A program made the translations under genes and the position numbers. A DNA stretch of 64,000 bases from contig NZ_JAUSWV010000002.1 of NCBI RefSeq assembly GCF_030815485.1, forward strand, positions 992,001-1,056,000, given 5' to 3'. This DNA is from Streptomyces rishiriensis (lineage in GTDB: Bacteria > Actinomycetota > Actinomycetes > Streptomycetales > Streptomycetaceae). Shown here piece by piece: positions 34,324 to 42,639 of the stretch. Numbering within the stretch: the stretch's first letter is position 1; every line of letters begins with the position of its first letter. The notes beneath the pieces are model-generated. The model was not told the DNA's origin and did not search any database. It was given only the letters and a program-made list of their open reading frames with translations.

Positions 34324-34536
34324 GCCGGCGCCGACGGGGCCGGACGGGTGGCCGGGCCGACGCGAGTTGCGGCATTGCGACCGCTGCGCCACTCTGGTCT
34401 CACGTCACTCTGGGTTTACCGGCGATAACGCTGCGAACCAGCCCGCCGGTCACGACAGCAGGCGGCCGCCTTGCGCAGACGCTCTGCTCGATCCGAATCC
34501 CGTGTTCTTCCGGACCTAAGTCGGGGAGTCGCAGCC

Positions 34537-35073
34537 GTGATCACCAACCCGAACAGGCACTGCACGGTCGAGCTTCAGGCCCTGCCGTCGCGGATCGGCC
34601 AGGTCCGCAGAATCGTATCGGCGCAGTTGCGCTACTGGCATATGGATCCGCTCATAGACCGCGCCGCGCTCGGTGTGACGGAGTTGTTGACCAACGTCCA
34701 TCTGCACGCGCAGCCCGACAAGACGTGCGTCGTGGAGATGGAGCTGCTGCTCGACCGGCTCACCGTCTCCGTGCGTGACCACGACCCGCGCCTGCCGGTC
34801 GTGGGGGCCGTGGACGACGAGGCGCTCGCCACCTGTGGGCGCGGCCTGGCCATGGTGGCGGCGGTGAGCGAGAGCTGGGGCGCCCGGCCGGACGGCGAGT
34901 CCGGCAAGGTCGTGTGGTTCACGCTGCCGGCCCCGGTCGCCACCCGGGAGCTGTCGGCGCGTCCGCCGCGCCGTACGCCCCGGGAGCAGGTCGCGCCCCG
35001 GTTCACGGAGGTCGTCGCGGTCGACGACCTGCGGCCCGCACATGCCCCCGCCCGGTCGGCCGTCGTCGGCTGA
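34537..35073 (+). CDS. RsbW-like ATP-binding (HATPase_c_2) regulatory protein
   Basis: A 178-residue protein. The GHKL ATPase core has N-box LGVTELLTNVHLHA, G1-like VRDHDPRLP and G2-like CGRGLAMVAAVSESWG. In this family the ATPase is an anti-sigma kinase that either binds a sigma factor or phosphorylates an STAS antagonist. The Streptomyces set is large and most members are unassigned. GGGGAG is well placed before the GTG. No STAS or sigma gene is adjacent, so its partners are elsewhere. The C-terminal 40 residues are Pro/Arg-rich and probably disordered. Confidence 0.85.
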   Translation: MITNPNRHCTVELQALPSRIGQVRRIVSAQLRYWHMDPLIDRAALGVTELLTNVHLHAQPDKTCVVEMELLLDRLTVSVRDHDPRLPVVGAVDDEALATCGRGLAMVAAVSESWGARPDGESGKVVWFTLPAPVATRELSARPPRRTPREQVAPRFTEVVAVDDLRPAHAPARSAVVG

Positions 35074-35111
35074 CCGGGCGGTGACGTCACCTTCGGGGCG
35101 TAGGCCGCCGC

Positions 35112-35131
35112 GGGCCCCGGTGACAGGGCCC
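35112..35131. terminator. Weak hairpin between convergent RsbW-like and FtsX genes
   Basis: Two GGGCCC copies, each self-complementary, are spaced by 8 bases in the 84-base gap between convergent stops. The stem is only 6 bases, so this is tentative. Confidence 0.35.
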
Positions 35132-35157
35132 CGGGAGGTACGCCGTTCGGGTGTACG

Positions 35158-37719
35158 TCACTCCGTGGCGATGGCCCGCAGTACGTCCAGGCGGGCCGCT
35201 CGCCGGGCCGGACGCAGTCCGGCGAGTGCTCCGGCGGCGACGCCCACCAGGGCGACCACGGCGAGTCGCGCGGGCGGCAGCGCGAAGGCGAAGGCGCTGT
35301 CGCTCGCCCCGTCGGAGGCCCGGACCAGCACCCAGCCGAGGAAGACGCCGAGAGCCAGGCCGCCCGCCGTGCCGAACGCGGCGAGCAGGACGGACTCCCA
35401 GCGGACCATGGCCCGCAGCTGGGACCGGGTCTGGCCGACGGCCCGGAGCAGGCCCAGTTCGCGGGTGCGTTCGTGGATCGCCAGGGTCAGCGTGTTGGCG
35501 ATGCCCAGCAGGGCGATGAGGACCGCGAGGGCGAGCAGGGCGTAGACCAGGGTGAGCATCATGTCGATGCCGCCGGCCGAGGACCGCGCGTACTCGGCGC
35601 GGGTCTGCACCTCGGGGTCGCCGTACCCGGCGGCGATCTTCTCCACGGCCGCCTTGCCCTCGGCCGTGCTCACACCGTCCGCGAAGGAGACCGCGAGCAG
35701 CGTGTCGGCGTCCTGGGTTCGGTGGGGGGCCCAGGCCGCGCGGGTGATGACGTAGTCGCCCACGAGTTCGGAGCGGCCGTAGACCGCGCGTACGGTGAAC
35801 GTCTTCTCGTCGCCGTCCGTGAAGGCGAGCCGGGTGGTGTCACCGGGGGTCAGATGCCGGCGGCCCGCCTCCTGCCGGGTGATCGCGATGCCGTCGGCGC
35901 CGAGGGTGCCGAGGTCGCCCTGGACGGCGCCGAGGTCGAAGGTGCGGCGCAGGGCGACCGGGTCGGTGACGGTCAACGCCCGCCCCTTCCCGTCGACTTC
36001 GGCGACTCCCCGGCCGAGTCCGACGGCCGTGTCCACCTGGGGGAGTTCACCGAGGGCCGGGGCGAGCGCGGGGCTGAGTCCGCTGCCGCCCGCGCCGAAG
36101 GAGGGGGTGCTGACGGCTACGTCGCCCGCGAAGGAGCGGGCGACGGTCTGGTCCATCGTCGCCTTGAGGGAGGCCCCGAACACGGTGAAGAGCGAGACCA
36201 CGGCGACGCCGATCATCAGCGCGCCGGCGGTGGCCGCCGTCCGCTTCGGGCTGCGCAGGGCGTTGCGGCGGGCGAGGCTTCCGGTGACACCCCGCAGCCG
36301 GTCCAGCGGGCTGCCGAGGACCCGTACGGCGGTGCCGGAGGCGACCGGACCGAGGACGACGAAGGCGATCAGGGCCAGGACGGCTCCGCCTCCGGCCAGC
36401 CATACGGACGGGGAGACCAGGACGCCGGTGAGGGTGGCCGCGACGGCGAGGGCGAGCAGGCCCGCGCCGGTGACGGCCCGCGGGCGGGAGGCGCCGGCAA
36501 GGTCCACGGCCGTCTCGCGCAGCGCGGCCAGCGGGGCGGCGCGGCCGGCGCGCACGGCGGGCATCAGCGCGGACCCGAGGCAGACCAGGACGCCGACCGC
36601 CAGGGGGAGGGCCAACGACAGGCCGCCGATCACCAGTTCGCCCTCGGGGAAGGGGAATCCGATGGCCGGGAACAGTGCCTGGAGGCCGGCGGCGATACCG
36701 AGGCCGCCCGCGAGTCCGGCGGCGGAGGCGGTCACGGCGACCGCGACGGCCTCGAGGAGCGTGGCCTCGGCGACCTGGCGGCGGGAAGCGCCGAGAGCGC
36801 GCAACAGGGCGTTCTCTCGGGCGCGTTGGGCCACGACGATCGCGAACGTGTTGTGGATGGAGAAGGTCGCGACCAGCAGGGCCACGCCGGAGAACACCAG
36901 GAGGAACGTGGTGAAGATGGTCAGGAACCGACTGGCGATCATGTCGGTGTTCTCCTGCGCGGACTCCTGACCGGTGATGGCCTCGACGCCCTCGGGCAGT
37001 ACGGGAGTCAGCCGGTCGACCAGCTCCGACTGGCGCAGCCCCGGGTCGGCGCGCACGACGATGCTCGTCGCCCGGCCGGGCCCGGCGGTGAGGTACCTCT
37101 CGGCGTCGGCGCGGGTCATGCCGGTGAAGGTCACCTGCGCCATGCCGTCCTCGCCGCCGAAGGTGACGAGGCCGACGATCGTCACGCGCACGGGGTCGGG
37201 GGTGCGCAGCGTGGTGGTGTCGCCGAGCTTCAGGCCGCCCTTCTCGGCGGTGCCCCGGTTGATGACGACCTCGCCGGACCGGGCCGGCGCGCGGCCCTCG
37301 GCGAGCCGGTAGGGGTTGAGCTTCGGGTCGGTGATCCAGTTGCCCGCGACGGTGGGCGGCCCCTGGCCGCCGATCGGCTCGCCGTCGCTGCCGACGAGCT
37401 GCCCCGCGCCCTGGATGTCGGGGGCGACGGCCGCGACGCCGGGGACGGCCGCGACGGTGTCGACCAGGTCCGTGGGGACGGGCTGTCGCACGCCCTGGCT
37501 CTCGCCGGGGGTGGTGATGGCGTCCGCGCCGCGCACGACGGCGTCGGTGCCCGCGGTCGCGTTGCCGAACATCGAGTCGAAGCCGGCCCGCAGGGTGTCC
37601 CCCATGACCAGCGTTCCGGCCAGGAAGGCCACACCGAGGAAAACGGCGAGGAAGGTTCCGGCGAAGCGGCGGCGGTGGGCGCGGAGCGACGAGAGGCTGA
37701 GCCGCAGGGACGCGTTCAC
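35158..37719 (-). CDS. ABC transporter permease, MacB/FtsX family
   Basis: An 853-residue permease with a duplicated layout: helix, large periplasm-facing MacB-type domain, three helices with an FtsX core (about 270-395), linker helices, a second extracellular domain, then a second FtsX core (about 715-845). Signature stretches are FSIHNTFAIVVAQRARENALLRALGASRRQVAEATLLEA and, at the C-terminus, LTLAIHERTRELGLLRAVGQTRSQLRAMVRWES. Family members export antibiotics or lipoproteins, or act as mechanotransmitters. The GTG start overlaps the ATPase stop (GTGA), with GAGGTG upstream. Confidence 0.92.
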   Translation of the reverse strand: MNASLRLSLSSLRAHRRRFAGTFLAVFLGVAFLAGTLVMGDTLRAGFDSMFGNATAGTDAVVRGADAITTPGESQGVRQPVPTDLVDTVAAVPGVAAVAPDIQGAGQLVGSDGEPIGGQGPPTVAGNWITDPKLNPYRLAEGRAPARSGEVVINRGTAEKGGLKLGDTTTLRTPDPVRVTIVGLVTFGGEDGMAQVTFTGMTRADAERYLTAGPGRATSIVVRADPGLRQSELVDRLTPVLPEGVEAITGQESAQENTDMIASRFLTIFTTFLLVFSGVALLVATFSIHNTFAIVVAQRARENALLRALGASRRQVAEATLLEAVAVAVTASAAGLAGGLGIAAGLQALFPAIGFPFPEGELVIGGLSLALPLAVGVLVCLGSALMPAVRAGRAAPLAALRETAVDLAGASRPRAVTGAGLLALAVAATLTGVLVSPSVWLAGGGAVLALIAFVVLGPVASGTAVRVLGSPLDRLRGVTGSLARRNALRSPKRTAATAGALMIGVAVVSLFTVFGASLKATMDQTVARSFAGDVAVSTPSFGAGGSGLSPALAPALGELPQVDTAVGLGRGVAEVDGKGRALTVTDPVALRRTFDLGAVQGDLGTLGADGIAITRQEAGRRHLTPGDTTRLAFTDGDEKTFTVRAVYGRSELVGDYVITRAAWAPHRTQDADTLLAVSFADGVSTAEGKAAVEKIAAGYGDPEVQTRAEYARSSAGGIDMMLTLVYALLALAVLIALLGIANTLTLAIHERTRELGLLRAVGQTRSQLRAMVRWESVLLAAFGTAGGLALGVFLGWVLVRASDGASDSAFAFALPPARLAVVALVGVAAGALAGLRPARRAARLDVLRAIATE

Positions 37720-38474
37720 GACGGCACCTCGAAGGCTTTCAGGCGGTCCAGGACGCGGTCGGCGGTCGGGGAGTCCATGCGGTCGACGAGCCGTCCGTCG
37801 GCGAGGAAGACGACCTCGTCGGCGTGGGCGGCGGCGACCGGGTCGTGGGTGACCATGACGACCGTGCGGCCGGTCCGGCGTACGGTGCGGGCGAGGAGGC
37901 CGAGCACCTCTCCCCCGGTGCGGGAGTCGAGGTTGCCGGTGGGCTCGTCGGCGAAGACCACGTCCGGCCGGCCGGCGAACGCCCGTGCCACGGCGACGCG
38001 CTGCTGCTGGCCGCCGGAGAGCTCGGAGGGTCGGTGACGGAGCCGGTCGCGCAGCCCGACGACGTCCACCAGGGCGTCGATCCACTCCGACTCGCCGCGC
38101 TCACCCGCCAGGTCCAGGGGCAGCCGGATGTTCTCCTCGACGGTCAGGGTCGGCACCAGGTTGAACGCCTGGAAGACGAACCCGATCCGGTCGCGACGCA
38201 GGAGGGTGAGGCGACGGTCGTCGAGCGTACGCAGTTCGGTTTCACCGATGTACGCGCCGCCCGAGGTGAGGGTGTCCAGACCGGCGGCACAGTGCATCAG
38301 GGTGGACTTGCCCGAGCCCGACGGGCCCATGATCGCGGTGAACCGTCCGGCCGGGAAGGCCACGTTCACCCCGTCCAGGGCCCGTACGGCGGTGTCGCCG
38401 ACGCCGTACACCTTCACGGCGTCGACGACCCGCGCGGCGTTCCGCGTGGCCGTGGCGGCGGTCGCGGTGCTCAT
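37716..38474 (-). CDS. ABC transporter ATP-binding protein, LolD/MacB type
   Basis: A 252-residue ATPase: Walker A MGPSGSGKSTL, Q-loop FVFQAFNLVPTLT, signature LSGGQQQRVAVARA, Walker B VVFADEPTGNLDS and switch His in MVTHDP. These are typical of the LolD/MacB/FtsE class that pairs with FtsX permeases. ATGA and GTGA overlaps on either side couple it to the SHOCT and permease genes. Confidence 0.95.
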   Translation of the reverse strand: MSTATAATATRNAARVVDAVKVYGVGDTAVRALDGVNVAFPAGRFTAIMGPSGSGKSTLMHCAAGLDTLTSGGAYIGETELRTLDDRRLTLLRRDRIGFVFQAFNLVPTLTVEENIRLPLDLAGERGESEWIDALVDVVGLRDRLRHRPSELSGGQQQRVAVARAFAGRPDVVFADEPTGNLDSRTGGEVLGLLARTVRRTGRTVVMVTHDPVAAAHADEVVFLADGRLVDRMDSPTADRVLDRLKAFEVPS

Positions 38475-38764
38475 GCCGCACCGCCCTTGCCCGTGCGGCC
38501 GAACTGCTCGTCCAGGACGGACAGCCGACGCCAGTACTCGTCCTCGTCGATCTCGCCGGAGGCGAAGCGACGGCCCAGGACGGCGAGCGGCGAGTCCCCG
38601 GTGGGCCGGGGGTCGCCGACCGCGCTCCAGGAACCGCGGCGGCCCCGCCACACCGTGCGGCGCAGGAGCGTCACGACGCCCACGACGACGGCCGCCCAGA
38701 TCAGCGGGAAGAACAGGATCCACGGGCCGGGTCCGCCACCGTCCCAGTTCGCCAGGGTGTTCAT
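38471..38764 (-). CDS. Small membrane protein with C-terminal SHOCT domain
   Basis: A 97-residue protein with one membrane helix (about 13-35, WILFFPLIWAAVVVGVVTLL), a basic linker and a C-terminal SHOCT motif (LGRRFASGEIDEDEYWRRLSVL). SHOCT modules are short oligomerisation domains at the ends of membrane proteins. As first gene of the exporter operon, with its stop overlapping the ATPase start, it may help assemble or regulate the transporter. That is an inference from position. Confidence 0.88.
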   Translation of the reverse strand: MNTLANWDGGGPGPWILFFPLIWAAVVVGVVTLLRRTVWRGRRGSWSAVGDPRPTGDSPLAVLGRRFASGEIDEDEYWRRLSVLDEQFGRTGKGGAA

Positions 38765-38853
38765 CTCGGGTCATCTCCTCAGTGGGTCTGCGTGATGCCT
38801 CGAGCGTCCCGCCGGGCGGGGGTCGAAGTCGTCGTACGGCCAGCGGCAGTGGG

Positions 38854-38873
38854 CGTACCCCGCCGGGAGTACG
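38854..38873. promoter_or_regulatory. 20-bp palindromic operator upstream of the ABC exporter operon
   Basis: The site CGTACCCCGCCGGGAGTACG has CGTAC/GTACG arms, extended one base on each side to GCGTAC/GTACGC. It lies 90 bases upstream of the SHOCT start. It is 15/20 identical to a same-length palindrome upstream of the histidine kinase gene at 61221-61240, so the two probably bind the same NarL/LuxR-type regulator. Confidence 0.65.
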
Positions 38874-38950
38874 CGCGCGTGTCCGGACTGCTCCTTCGAG
38901 GGTGTTCGGGGCGGTGTCACCGAGGAGCGCTCCTGGAGCGCTCGACTCTG

Positions 38951-38972
38951 TAACTACTGGTATGTACAGTTA
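38951..38972. promoter_or_regulatory. Inverted repeat TAACT-N12-AGTTA before the TetR gene
   Basis: A 22-base, AT-richer stretch ends 5 bases before the ATG at 38978. TetR repressors commonly bind such spaced arms in their own promoter. TATGTA at 38961-38966 may be the -10 element, which would make the message nearly leaderless. Confidence 0.5.
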
Positions 38973-38977
38973 GGATC

Positions 38978-39544
38978 ATGAGCACTGCGGAGCGACTGAT
39001 CGAGTCCACCAGAGAGCTGCTCTGGGAGCGCGGTTACGTGGGGACCAGCCCCAAGGCGATCCTGGAGCGGGCGGGGGCCGGGCAGGGCAGCATGTACCAC
39101 CACTTCAAGGGCAAGCCCGACCTCGCCCTGGCGGCGATCCGGCGGACGGCCGACGAGCTGCGGGCCACCGCCGAGGGCGTACTGGACGGGCCGGGCACGC
39201 CGTACGAGCGCATCGAGGCATACCTGACGCGCGAGCGGGACGTGCTGCGCGGCTGCCCCGTCGGGCGCCTGACGATGGATCCGGAGGTGATGGCGAGCGA
39301 CGAGCTGCGCGCCCCCGTCGACGAGACGATCGACCGGATCCGTGAACGGATCGCGCACCTCGTCGAAGAGGGCCAGGAGCAGGGGCAGTTCGGGCCCGGG
39401 CTGGACGGCGAGGCGATCGCCGCCACCGTCGTCGCGACCGTCCAGGGCGGATACGTCCTGGCCCGTGCGGCCGGTTCACCGACCGCCTTCGACGCGGGTG
39501 TCCGCGGACTGCTCTCGCTGCTCGCACCCCGCACGGCCGACTAG
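38978..39544 (+). CDS. TetR/AcrR-family transcriptional regulator
   Basis: A 188-residue regulator. The N-terminal HTH (STRELLWERGYVGTSPKAILE, recognition helix AGAGQGSMYHHFKGKPDLALAA) is canonical. The ligand domain follows, with a cysteine in RGCPVGRLTMDPEV. It is the first gene of a unit with DUF4865 (8 bases downstream) and a phosphotriesterase-like gene, which it probably controls together with itself. It is divergent from the ABC operon. Confidence 0.9.
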   Translation: MSTAERLIESTRELLWERGYVGTSPKAILERAGAGQGSMYHHFKGKPDLALAAIRRTADELRATAEGVLDGPGTPYERIEAYLTRERDVLRGCPVGRLTMDPEVMASDELRAPVDETIDRIRERIAHLVEEGQEQGQFGPGLDGEAIAATVVATVQGGYVLARAAGSPTAFDAGVRGLLSLLAPRTAD

Positions 39545-39552
39545 GAGGACCG

Positions 39553-40137
39553 ATGCACGCCATGCAGTACGAGTTCACGCTGCCCGCCGACTACGACACA
39601 GGCGTCATCCACGCGCGCGCCGCCCGCGTCGGGCCGCTTCTCGACGACTGGCCGGGACTCGGCTTCAAAGCCGTCCTGCTGCGCGAACGCGGGGTACACG
39701 GTTCGTCCGTCAACCAGTACGCGCCGTTCTACCTCTGGAACACCATGGAAGGCATGAACGCCTTCCTCTGGGGCGACGGCTTCCAGCGCCTCAGCGACGA
39801 CTTCGGGCGCCCGGCGGTCCGTCAGTGGACGGGCCTGGCGTACGAGGAGGGCGTCGCCGCCGGTTCCCCCGCCCTCTTCGCCGTGCGGCGGCGCGAGCCG
39901 GTCCCGGAGGAAGCGGCGCTGTCCGAGGTGGCACGGGAGACGGTGGCCGAGGCCGGCCGGCTGGCGCGGGAGGAGGGCGCGGTCCTCGCGGCGGCGGCAG
40001 TGGACACGAGCCGCTGGGAGAGCGTGCACTTCTCGCTCTGGGCGCACGACACGCCGAAGGCCGACGGCGACCTGTTCCAGGTGCTGCACCTGTCGGCACC
40101 TGGGCGTACCGCCCTGCCCGCGGGCCGGCAGTGGTGA
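39553..40137 (+). CDS. DUF4865 family protein
   Basis: A 194-residue protein with the family signature: MQYEFTLPADYDTGVIHARAA, LGFKAVLLRERG, SSVNQYAPFYLWNTMEGMNAFLW, FGRPAVRQWTGLAY. The Pro-Phe-Tyr-Leu-Trp-Asn block suggests an EthD/ABM-like alpha-beta barrel or dimer, but no activity is established. AGGAGG precedes the ATG; a second in-frame ATG lies at 39562. The stop overlaps the next GTG (GTGA), so it is coupled to the phosphotriesterase-like gene and lies just downstream of the TetR gene. Confidence 0.85.
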   Translation: MHAMQYEFTLPADYDTGVIHARAARVGPLLDDWPGLGFKAVLLRERGVHGSSVNQYAPFYLWNTMEGMNAFLWGDGFQRLSDDFGRPAVRQWTGLAYEEGVAAGSPALFAVRRREPVPEEAALSEVARETVAEAGRLAREEGAVLAAAAVDTSRWESVHFSLWAHDTPKADGDLFQVLHLSAPGRTALPAGRQW

Positions 40138-41042
40138 GCTCCGTACGGACCGTGCTCGGGGATCTGCCGGCGGAGCGGCTCGGCGTGTGCGACGCGCACG
40201 ACCACCTGTTCTTCGGCAGTCCCCGGCTGCCCGGTGAGGAGCTGGACAGCCGCTCCGCGGCGCGTGCCGAACTCGCCGCGTTCCGCGCGCAGGGCGGTGA
40301 CGCCGTCGTGCAGTGGACGCCGTACGGTCTCGGGCGGCGGGCGGCGGATCTGCCGTCGCTGGCCCGCGAGGCCGGAGTGCACGTGGTGGCCGCCACGGGG
40401 CTGCACCAGGACGTCCACTACGACGGGGCGACGCTCGACGGTCTGCGGCACCGGCTCGCCGAGGTGTTCGTCACCGAACTGACCGAGGGCATCGGGACGT
40501 CCGGGGTCCGCGCCGGGCTCGTCAAGGTCGCGGGCGGGTTCCACGCCCTCGACGCGCACACCCGCTGGACGATGACCGCCGCGGCGGAGGCGCATCACGC
40601 GACGGACGCGCCGATCGCCGTCCACCTCGAGCTGGGCACCGGCGCGCTCGACGTGCTCGACCTGCTGTGCGGGGAGCTGGGCGTGCCCCCGCAGCGGGTG
40701 ATCCTCGGGCATCTCAACCGCGCACCCGACGGGGTGGCGCACCGGCAGGCCGCCGAGGCGGGCTGCTGGCTCGCCTTCGACGGCCCGTCCCGCGCCCACC
40801 ACGCCACCGACTGGCGGATGCCGGAGGCCGTACGGGCCCTGGCCGACGCCGGTTTCGGCGATCGGCTGCTGCTCGGCGGCGACACCACGACCGCGGCGGC
40901 CCGGTCGGTGGACGGCGGCCCCGGGATGCCGTATCTGCTGCGCCGGGTCCGGCCGCGGTTGGCGCTCGCCGTGGGCGAGGAGCTCGTGGCGCGGATCCTG
41001 GCGGAGAATCCGGGGCGGGCCTTCGGCGTCGAGTGGCGCTGA
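40134..41042 (+). CDS. Phosphotriesterase-family amidohydrolase
   Basis: A 302-residue TIM-barrel metal hydrolase. Metal ligands are visible: HxH in CDAHDHLFF, carboxylated-lysine position in RAGLVKVAGG, His in VHLELG, His in LGHLNRAP and Asp in LGGDTTT. The family includes phosphotriesterase, lactonases and PHP-type esterases. Native substrates are usually lactones or phosphorylated sugar lactones rather than organophosphates. The GTG at 40134 overlaps the DUF4865 stop. Linkage to DUF4865 and TetR suggests an inducible detoxification or catabolic step. Confidence 0.88.
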   Translation: MSSVRTVLGDLPAERLGVCDAHDHLFFGSPRLPGEELDSRSAARAELAAFRAQGGDAVVQWTPYGLGRRAADLPSLAREAGVHVVAATGLHQDVHYDGATLDGLRHRLAEVFVTELTEGIGTSGVRAGLVKVAGGFHALDAHTRWTMTAAAEAHHATDAPIAVHLELGTGALDVLDLLCGELGVPPQRVILGHLNRAPDGVAHRQAAEAGCWLAFDGPSRAHHATDWRMPEAVRALADAGFGDRLLLGGDTTTAAARSVDGGPGMPYLLRRVRPRLALAVGEELVARILAENPGRAFGVEWR

Positions 41043-41064
41043 ACGCGGGTCGGCCGCGGGGCGC

Positions 41065-41487
41065 TCAGGTGGATGCCTGGCCGCTGTCCTTGAGGGCGCC
41101 CCACCCGTGCCAGCGGTCGATCTCGATCCACGCGCTGACGCGGGAGCGGACCCGGTCGGGGTAGGGCTTGCCCGTGTAGTGGGTGGAGATGCGGTCGATG
41201 TCGGCCAGGCCTTCGTCCTCGCGCAGTTCCGCCACCCGTCCGATGAGGGTGACATGCGTGTACCAGTCGTCGGCGTCGAGAACGGTGAGGGTCAGGCGCG
41301 GGTCGCGGCGCAGGTGTCGCAGACGGACCCGGCCCTCGTCCAGGCTGATCAGGACGCGCCCGTCCTCCCAGACGTACCAGGTGGGGGTGGAGACGGGGGT
41401 CCCGTCGGAACGCAGGGTCGCCATCACGCAAGGGTTGGGGCGGCCCAGCAGTTCGACGGCCTCGGGCGGGAGCGGGGGCTTGGACAC
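41065..41487 (-). CDS. F420-dependent or PPOX-class split-barrel oxidoreductase
   Basis: A 140-residue pyridoxamine-5'-phosphate-oxidase-like protein: LGRPNPCVMATLRSDGTPVSTPTWYVWEDGRVLI, RHLRRDPRLTLTVLD, WYTHVTLIGRVAELRED, ISTHYTGKPYP. The pattern fits the actinobacterial group annotated as TIGR03618-type F420-dependent enzymes; FMN or heme use cannot be excluded. The gene starts 30 bases downstream of the beta-hydroxyacid dehydrogenase-like gene on the same strand, so both may be co-transcribed. Confidence 0.82.
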   Translation of the reverse strand: MSKPPLPPEAVELLGRPNPCVMATLRSDGTPVSTPTWYVWEDGRVLISLDEGRVRLRHLRRDPRLTLTVLDADDWYTHVTLIGRVAELREDEGLADIDRISTHYTGKPYPDRVRSRVSAWIEIDRWHGWGALKDSGQAST

Positions 41488-41517
41488 GGGATCTCCTCGC
41501 GGCTCGGGTGTCTCGGA

Positions 41518-42402
41518 TCAGGGGTTCTCGTCGAAGCTGGCGAAGTAGGCGGCGACCATGTCCTCGTCACCGTGGCCCTGGGCGGCGGCCCGCTCCAGAC
41601 GCTCGGCACTCGCCGCCGCCACATCCAGCCGGACGCCGTTGTCACGGCCGGCCTCGACGATCAGACGCGCGTCCTTGGCGGCCGTGGTCACCGCGAACTG
41701 CGGCGGCGAGAGCCGGTCGTCGAGGATCAGACCGGTCTTCGCCTTCAGGTACCCCATGTCCAGCGGGCCACCCGCGATCAGCTCGAAGAAGGCGTTTGGG
41801 TCGACGTCCAGGGACTGCGCCAGGGCGAGGATTTCACCGGCCGCGGCGGTGGCCGCGATGACCCAGCTGTTGGCCACCAGTTTCAGCCGCGTCGCGCTGC
41901 CCTCGGCGCCGTCCTCGCCCGTCCACACCGTCCGCGCGCCCACCGCGTCGAACACCGGCGACACAGCGTCGCGGTGCTCGCTCGGCCCCGCCGCCAGCAC
42001 GGTCAGCTGACCGGCCTCGGCGGGTTGCCGGGTGCCCAGCACGGGCGCGTCGAAGAAGACGAGGCCGTGCGCGCGGGCGAAGGCGGCCAGGTCGCCGACG
42101 GCCCCGATCCCGGCGGTCGTCGACTGGACCCAGGCCGCTCCGGTACGCAGTCCGGGAGCGGCCTCGCGCATGACCTCCAGCGCGGCGGGGCCGTCGTAGA
42201 GCATCGTGAGGACGACATCCGCACCCTCGACGGCCTCCGCGGGGGTGTCGACGACGTGGACGCCGTCGGCGGTGAGCGGCTCGGCCTTGGCGCGGGTGCG
42301 GTTCCAGGCGCGCACCGTATGGCCGGCCCGGCCGAGGTTCTTGGCCATCGCGGCGCCCATGATGCCGGTGCCGAGCACGCTCACGGTGAGTTCGTCCGTC
42401 AT
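41518..42402 (-). CDS. NAD(P)-dependent oxidoreductase, beta-hydroxyacid dehydrogenase family
   Basis: A 294-residue protein. The N-terminal Rossmann domain begins TVSVLGTGIMGAAMAKNLGRAGHTV with Arg of WNRTRAKAE as an NADP-type determinant. The substrate loop is TTAGIGAVGDL (usually DxSTxxP) and the catalytic lysine lies in RLKLVANSW within the all-alpha C-terminal domain. Relatives include 3-hydroxyisobutyrate dehydrogenase, GLYR1-like succinic semialdehyde reductases and imine reductases. The altered loop makes the exact substrate uncertain. Confidence 0.85.
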   Translation of the reverse strand: MTDELTVSVLGTGIMGAAMAKNLGRAGHTVRAWNRTRAKAEPLTADGVHVVDTPAEAVEGADVVLTMLYDGPAALEVMREAAPGLRTGAAWVQSTTAGIGAVGDLAAFARAHGLVFFDAPVLGTRQPAEAGQLTVLAAGPSEHRDAVSPVFDAVGARTVWTGEDGAEGSATRLKLVANSWVIAATAAAGEILALAQSLDVDPNAFFELIAGGPLDMGYLKAKTGLILDDRLSPPQFAVTTAAKDARLIVEAGRDNGVRLDVAAASAERLERAAAQGHGDEDMVAAYFASFDENP

Positions 42403-42606
42403 GGCCTCAACCTACTTCGACGCGGCGCCGTCAGGCCGTCCAGCCACGCCTGGACCTGGTCGCCTCCCCCGCACGGGCCCGGCGGGTCAGGGTGTTCCCC
42501 GCGGCAAACGGCGGTTCGTGCGCCGCGCTGCGGTGCGTCCCAGGGGACCTCGGCACCGACGCCCGCGAGGAGGACCGAACCGCGTCCCGCTCCGAGCCCG
42601 GTGCTG

Positions 42607-42638
42607 CGGCAGGCAGGACCGGGCCACACGGCCTGCCG
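42607..42638 (-). terminator. Hairpin at the 3' end of the ROK regulator gene
   Basis: CGGCAGGC and GCCTGCCG form 8-base arms with a 16-base loop, ending 2 bases from the ROK stop. The rest of the 237-base gap shows no gene. Confidence 0.55.
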
Positions 42639-42639
42639 G

